Origin: Bacteroidales bacterium UBA4070
GTDB taxonomy: Bacteria > Bacteroidota > Bacteroidia > Bacteroidales > VadinHA17
Reading direction: 5' to 3'
Length of the DNA stretch: 18,339 bases
Assembly: GCA_002383485.1 (NCBI GenBank)
Contig: DFYY01000031.1
Coordinates: 1-18,339 of the forward strand
Position numbers and translations under genes: made by a program. Numbering within the stretch: the first letter of the stretch is position 1; the number at the start of each line of letters is the position of its first letter. Positions 14,654-18,339 of the stretch are shown in pieces. Below the pieces are notes generated by a model that was not told the DNA's origin, made no database searches, and saw only the letters and a list, made by a program, of their open reading frames with translations.

Positions 14654-16048
14654 TCAGATTTTCAGTTTTTCCCCGTTAACAAACACTTTTTTCAGTTTTA
14701 CTCCTTCAGCCCCGGTGACAGAGGCGCCTTCCTGCACACCGTTAAAGCTGCAGTTTCTGAGGGTTATGTCTGAAACATTAACAGCACCGTCGAGACCTAT
14801 GATGTAAATACCATATTGACTCTCGCATGATGTGACATTTTCAAGGGTCACATCCCTGACAAAGGGCGGGAAGTTCCTGTCGCACTCCTCGCCCGGTTCA
14901 TACATCAGGTTGATCTTAAGCACAGCCTCGGAGCATTTGCCTACCGTAACATTCCGTACATTGACGTTTTCAACCACTCCTCCCCGGCAGTCTGAAGTCT
15001 TGATCCTGATGACCCTCAGCAGTTCCGGGCTATCCATCTCGCAGTCCTCCACGAAGAGGTTCGAGAAGCCTCCTGAGATCTCACTCCCGATCACCACCCC
15101 TCCGTGGCCGTCAGCCATCCTGCATTTGCGAACAATTATATTCTGTGACGGGATTGACCATCTCCTGCCGTCATTGTTACGTCCTGACTTGATTGCAATG
15201 CAGTCGTCACCCGTGTCGAAATAACAGTCTTCAATAAGTACTCCGTTGCATGACTCAGGGTCACAGCCGTCTGAGTTCGGACCTGCACTGACTATAGTGA
15301 CGCCCCTGAGGATCAAGTTATCCGTCCTCACCGGGTGGATCACCCAGAAGGGGGAGTTTTTCAGTGTAAGGTCTTCGATCAGTACGGTGTTGCAGTTGTT
15401 GAAGTTGACAAGCTGAGGCCGGAGGGCTCCTTCCAGCCCGAAACGGCGTTCTTCCACAGGTGTCTGGTTCTGCTCAAACGCAAGCAGTTGCTTTCTGCCG
15501 GCGAGTTTCTGGTTGTTCATGCCCTCTTTCCAGCCATAGTCGGGGTTTCCGTTCATCCACCACCAGGCCTCATCCGATGCCTGGCCGTCAATGGTGCCTT
15601 TGCCTGAAAGAGCAATGTTGGTGGCATCCATGGCATAGATCAACGGGTGAATATTGTAGCAATCCATGCCTTCCCACCGTGTCAGGACAGGGGGGAGGTA
15701 TTGCTGATAATCCGTTGTAAAGAGCAATGTGGCATTCCCGGTTACATGAAGATTAACATTGCTCATCAGGGTAATAGGGCCGGTGAGCCAGGTTCCGGCG
15801 GGGACATAAACCACGCCTCCTCCTCTGCTGTGACAACTCATGATGGCTGCCTCAATTGCTTTGGTGTTGAGGATGGAAGTGTCATTGGCAACCGCTCCGA
15901 AGTCAGATATGTTGAACGTGTCGGGAGGGAAGGAGGTCAGGGTGATCGAATGTTCAATCTCCGCGGCCATCTTCCATTTGTCACCTTCAGCACAGGAAGG
16001 CAGGACGGTCACGAGGAAGATAATGAAAGAGGGCAGGATACGTGTCAT
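14654..16048 (-). CDS. Polygalacturonase, glycoside hydrolase family 28, exported
   Basis: A 464-residue GH28 enzyme that hydrolyses alpha-1,4 galacturonan linkages. The four family blocks are present: NSDGCDPESC at 258-267 (the classical NTD with S for T), DTGDDCIAIKSG at 278-289 with the aspartate pair, GHGG at 314-317 with the catalytic-site histidine, and RIKT at 348-351. Upstream is the beta-helix entry DFGAVANDT typical of bacterial GH28. The N-terminal MTRILPSFIIFLVTVLPSCAEG is an export signal; the cysteine at 19 suggests a lipoprotein, though P at -2 is atypical. I chose the ATG at 16048-16046. A TTG ten codons upstream also keeps the frame open but falls inside the -7 promoter element. 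It could be an exo-acting digalacturonosidase or act on rhamnogalacturonan; motifs do not decide. Confidence 0.92.
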   Translation of the reverse strand: MTRILPSFIIFLVTVLPSCAEGDKWKMAAEIEHSITLTSFPPDTFNISDFGAVANDTSILNTKAIEAAIMSCHSRGGGVVYVPAGTWLTGPITLMSNVNLHVTGNATLLFTTDYQQYLPPVLTRWEGMDCYNIHPLIYAMDATNIALSGKGTIDGQASDEAWWWMNGNPDYGWKEGMNNQKLAGRKQLLAFEQNQTPVEERRFGLEGALRPQLVNFNNCNTVLIEDLTLKNSPFWVIHPVRTDNLILRGVTIVSAGPNSDGCDPESCNGVLIEDCYFDTGDDCIAIKSGRNNDGRRWSIPSQNIIVRKCRMADGHGGVVIGSEISGGFSNLFVEDCEMDSPELLRVIRIKTSDCRGGVVENVNVRNVTVGKCSEAVLKINLMYEPGEECDRNFPPFVRDVTLENVTSCESQYGIYIIGLDGAVNVSDITLRNCSFNGVQEGASVTGAEGVKLKKVFVNGEKLKI

Positions 16049-16075
16049 GGTCAGCAGCCTTTTATTTCGTAAAAT

Positions 16076-16083
16076 CAAAGATA
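16076..16083 (-). promoter_or_regulatory. Bacteroidota -7 promoter element for the GH28 gene
   Basis: TATCTTTG on the minus strand is a perfect match to the Bacteroidota sigma-70-type -7 consensus TAnnTTTG. It lies 27 bases before the chosen ATG, leaving a leader of about 20 bases. A matching TTTG at -33 with normal spacing is not present, as would fit a promoter that depends on an activator. Confidence 0.55.
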
Positions 16084-16113
16084 TGGTCGCAGCATGCAGC
16101 GGGGGTATACTTT

Positions 16114-16146
16114 TTTGGCAAAAGGGTGGATAATTTGGAAAGGTGG
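16114..16146. promoter_or_regulatory. Imperfect direct repeat, candidate activator site
   Basis: Plus strand TTTGGCAAAAGGGTGG (16114-16129) and TTTGGAAAGGTGG (16134-16146) are direct repeats differing by three single-base insertions. They lie about 30-65 bases upstream of the -7 element of the GH28 gene, where the AraC-type domain of the neighbouring hybrid regulator could bind. Placement and repetition are seen; binding is inferred. The rest of the 149-base gap (16049-16197) holds a G-rich run at 16143-16158, a 12-base palindrome at 16176-16187 and no gene. Confidence 0.4.
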
Positions 16147-16175
16147 TGGGGTGGGGGCGCCTGCTTTACAATTCT

Positions 16176-16187
16176 TAATGGCCATTA
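16176..16187. repeat. 12-base palindrome downstream of the GH105 gene
   Basis: TAATGGCCATTA is a perfect palindrome 10 bases beyond the GH105 stop codon. It is too small and has no T-tract, so I do not call it a terminator; a dimeric protein site is possible. Confidence 0.35.
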
Positions 16188-16197
16188 GCCGATGAAT

Positions 16198-17421
16198 TCA
16201 GTTTTTGGATTGACTGCCTTTCTCCGATATCATCTCGTATTCCAGGCTGGCCATGATGAATGGTCCGACCCCCTTGGGATCATTGTCACGGATAATCTCA
16301 CCTATATAATATTCGTAGGATCCGTCACGGTAGGGGTCACCGCCGAGCCCGGCCACACCGCAGATGTTTTTCATGGTGACCAGCCCGTCAGGCCCGGTGA
16401 CGATAAAATTATCAATCAAACCCTGATAAGCCTTCTGAGCCGTGGCCAGGTATTTCGTATCAATGTACCCCATCCGGACTCCCTTGAATATAGAGTATGC
16501 AAACATTGCCGTGCATGAGGTCTCTATATAGTTGCCCTCATCACCCGAACGGTCAAGCACCTGGTACCAGCCACCGGTTTCGGGATCCTGGATCCCGGTA
16601 AGTTTCCCTGCCATCCGGTTCAGGATATCAATCAGCTGATCCCTGCCGGTCTGTTCTTCAGGCAGGAAGTCAAGTACATCCACTATCGCCATCGAAAACC
16701 ATCCCATGGCACGGCCCCAGGCATGAGGCGACTGACCGGTAACGCTGTCAGCCCATGCCATCTGGCGTGATGCGTCAAAGGCGTGCCTGTATAGCCCGGT
16801 GGCAGGGTCATAGGTATGAGCTGCAACAATCAGGAACTGGTTGACTACATCGCGGAAATCCTGCGGGCGGTCATACTTCATGGCATACTCCGCATAAAAT
16901 GGTGCTCCCATATAGAGTCCGTCAAGCCACATCTGGTCAGGATAAATCTTCTTGTGCCAGAAGCCTCCTTCAGCAATGCGGGGCTGTGACTCAAGCTGGT
17001 CCCTCAGAGTGTGGATAACCTTCTCATAGCGCGGGTCTTTTGTGCGCTCATACAGCAGGAACATCATCTTGCCGGGATTAACCTGGTCAATGTTGTAGTT
17101 TTCCATTTTGTATTTGTAGATGACCCCCTCTGAATCAATGAGCGAATCGGCGTAACCCTTCGCATATTCATAGTAACGTTCGTCTTTCGTAGCTTCATTG
17201 AGTCTCATGAAGGCAAGGCCCATCAGCCCCTGGGTGTAGTTCCACTTCTTTTCCTTAACAAAATCGACCATCCAGAGCGACGGGTTGCGTATCATCTCGG
17301 ACTCGGCCATTCTGACCGACCATAGATGTGATTTGAGGCCGCGGTTAATATTGCTTCCGCAGGAGAAGGCCAGCATCACAGCAACCAGCCCTGCAACAAT
17401 GATTATTGATTTATTTTTCAT
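16198..17421 (-). CDS. GH105 unsaturated galacturonyl/rhamnogalacturonyl hydrolase, lipoprotein
   Basis: A 407-residue (alpha/alpha)6-barrel hydrolase of family GH105, which removes the unsaturated uronic acid left at the non-reducing end by pectate or rhamnogalacturonan lyases. Seen: catalytic aspartate D167 in MWLDGLYMG, SPHAWGRAMGWF at 231-242 (H233, R237, W241 in the conserved substrate block), ETSCTAMFAYSI at 300-311, and a C-terminal SYEYYIGE block. The N-terminal MKNKSIIIVAGLVAVMLAFSC has a lipobox-like cysteine at 21; the residues after it (GSN) lack the acidic surface-export signal, so it probably faces the periplasm. I chose the ATG at 17421 because the signal begins there. An open frame reaches back to 17544 but overlaps the regulator gene. 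It lies 19 bases after the hybrid regulator, probably in one transcript. Confidence 0.9.
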   Translation of the reverse strand: MKNKSIIIVAGLVAVMLAFSCGSNINRGLKSHLWSVRMAESEMIRNPSLWMVDFVKEKKWNYTQGLMGLAFMRLNEATKDERYYEYAKGYADSLIDSEGVIYKYKMENYNIDQVNPGKMMFLLYERTKDPRYEKVIHTLRDQLESQPRIAEGGFWHKKIYPDQMWLDGLYMGAPFYAEYAMKYDRPQDFRDVVNQFLIVAAHTYDPATGLYRHAFDASRQMAWADSVTGQSPHAWGRAMGWFSMAIVDVLDFLPEEQTGRDQLIDILNRMAGKLTGIQDPETGGWYQVLDRSGDEGNYIETSCTAMFAYSIFKGVRMGYIDTKYLATAQKAYQGLIDNFIVTGPDGLVTMKNICGVAGLGGDPYRDGSYEYYIGEIIRDNDPKGVGPFIMASLEYEMISEKGSQSKN

Positions 17422-17440
17422 ATGACTTATTTTCCCGGGT

Positions 17441-18339
17441 TCAGGTCTGTTTCTGTTTTGCATTTTTGTCACGGTATTCCGAGGGGGTGACCCCGAACCT
17501 TTGTTTGAATATTCTTGAGAAGTATCGCGGGTCATTGCATCCAACCATGTATGTCACCTGGGAAATCGTATACTCGCCTGACTCGATCAGCTGTGCCGCC
17601 CGCTTCACCCGCACCTCCCTGATGAACTCGATGGGGGCAAGCCCGGTGAGGCTCTTCAGCTTCTTGAAGAAGACAGATCTTCCTATGCCGATCTTTGAAA
17701 CGAGTTCATCGACGGTGAGGTCGGAATTGTCTATATTCTTTTCCATCACCTCCATGAGATTCTTCATCAGCTTATCGTCATACGATTCCACAAGCGGTTC
17801 GGAAGGGTTTATCTCATAGGATTTACCGGCATTTGCCTGCGGGTAATCAGCGAGTGATGAGAGAAACAGTTCCTGCAGCTTCCTGCGTTGCTGCAGGATG
17901 TTCTCCACCCTTGCCCTGAGGTAAGTGGAGCTGAAGGGTTTGGTGATGAAGTCATCGGCACCTCTCTTCAGGGCCTCGACCTGTGTATCGAGGTCGGTTT
18001 TGGCTGTAAGTACCACCACCGGGATATGTGATGTTGTGGTTTCCTGCTTTATCCGGCGGGCCAGCTCGAGGCCGTCCATCTCCGGCATCATCAGGTCAGT
18101 AATGATGATGTCAGGGAGCTGGCTCCGGGCTATCTCAAATCCCTCGATGCCGTTTCCGGCCTCGATGACATGGTATCCGTCAGAGAGTATGATTTTTATA
18201 AAGCTGCGCAATTCTTCATTGTCCTCTACAAAGAGCAGAACGGGCTCGTCGTCGTCATGACCTTCACCCTCGGCCTCTTCATCCTCTTTCTGCATTGCAG
18301 ATGCCGGGCGTCGCGACCTGAGCGAGCTTTGTCCGTCAG
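17441..18339 (-). CDS. Hybrid two-component regulator, C-terminal part (receiver plus AraC domain), partial
   Basis: The reading frame is open to the right edge, so this is the 3' part of a longer gene. A Met at 18295-18293 exists but the codons before it continue without a stop (reading DGQSSLRSRRPASA), so it is not the true start. Numbered from that Met: an acidic linker (1-17), a receiver domain with VEDNEE (E24, D25), phospho-acceptor D67 in IIITDLMMPEMDG, T97 and K119 in ITKPFSS, then a linker and an AraC/XylS-type DNA-binding domain at about 180-275 with two helix-turn-helix units (LVSKIGIGRSVFFKKL and ISQVTYMVGCNDPRYFSRIFKQRFGVTPSEYR). This order is the C-terminal half of the Bacteroidota hybrid sensors that span the inner membrane and bind oligosaccharides in the periplasm. 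Being next to GH105, GH28 and CE8 genes, a pectic oligosaccharide is the probable signal. A separate receiver-AraC response regulator is the alternative. Confidence 0.88.
   Translation of the reverse strand, partial: DGQSSLRSRRPASAMQKEDEEAEGEGHDDDEPVLLFVEDNEELRSFIKIILSDGYHVIEAGNGIEGFEIARSQLPDIIITDLMMPEMDGLELARRIKQETTTSHIPVVVLTAKTDLDTQVEALKRGADDFITKPFSSTYLRARVENILQQRRKLQELFLSSLADYPQANAGKSYEINPSEPLVESYDDKLMKNLMEVMEKNIDNSDLTVDELVSKIGIGRSVFFKKLKSLTGLAPIEFIREVRVKRAAQLIESGEYTISQVTYMVGCNDPRYFSRIFKQRFGVTPSEYRDKNAKQKQT

Noticed and set aside
16049..16078. TTG start for the GH28 protein
   Set aside because: The TTG coincides with the TATCTTTG promoter element, and the ATG ten codons later begins a normal export signal.
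17422..17544. N-terminal extension of the GH105 protein
   Set aside because: The extension overlaps the AraC domain coding region and would bury the lipoprotein signal that begins at the ATG at 17421.
18293..18295. Met at 18295 as the real start of a stand-alone response regulator
   Set aside because: The frame continues without a stop to the window edge, and the acidic linker before the receiver is typical of the inside of a hybrid sensor. The missing upstream sequence would settle it.

Overview
The window looks like a pectin / D-galacturonate utilisation locus from a member of the Bacteroidota, probably Bacteroidales-like. The pointers are the C-terminal part of a hybrid two-component regulator (receiver joined to an AraC-type DNA-binding domain), lipoprotein-type signals on secreted glycosidases, a perfect Bacteroidota -7 element (TAnnTTTG) before one of them, few strong Shine-Dalgarno sites, and the SDR-type UxuB plus UxaE version of hexuronate catabolism. 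I see no rRNA, tRNA, CRISPR array or insertion sequence. Gene density is very high; the longest gene-free stretch is about 150 bases (16049-16197).

Layout. Positions 1-115 hold short repeats: two hairpins sharing one core and a 7-base tandem repeat. From 13614 down to 106 on the minus strand runs a compact series of eleven genes: uxaE, uxaC, eda, exuT, uxuB (SDR), a HAD phosphatase, a LarA-like nickel-dependent racemase/epimerase, pdxB, gnd, tkt and a YqaB-like HAD phosphatase. Most gaps are 4-65 bases and the last is 122, so this is probably one operon or a few overlapping transcripts. On the other side of a 70-base divergent spacer lies a plus-strand pectin methylesterase (CE8), which converges, with a 3-base gap, on a minus-strand polygalacturonase (GH28). 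Beyond it are a GH105 unsaturated-galacturonyl hydrolase lipoprotein and the hybrid regulator, which runs off the right edge.

How it works together. The regulator probably senses pectic oligosaccharides. CE8, GH28 and GH105 de-esterify and depolymerise homogalacturonan to monomers, and ExuT imports uronate. UxaC makes tagaturonate, UxaE epimerises it to fructuronate, UxuB reduces that to mannonate, and Eda would cleave KDPG at the end of the classical route. Mannonate dehydratase (UxuA) and KDG kinase are not in the window.

The lower half of the operon is the unusual part. A LarA-family enzyme with the nickel-pincer residues conserved at exact spacing sits with 6-phosphogluconate dehydrogenase, transketolase, erythronate-4-phosphate dehydrogenase and two sugar-phosphate phosphatases. 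Two hypotheses follow. First, mannonate may be epimerised to gluconate, feeding uronate carbon into the pentose phosphate pathway. Second, PdxB and/or the HAD enzymes may remove 4-phosphoerythronate, a known inhibitor of the neighbouring Gnd. Both are inferences from co-location and motifs. A palindromic repeat also appears to have been inserted in frame within pdxB.
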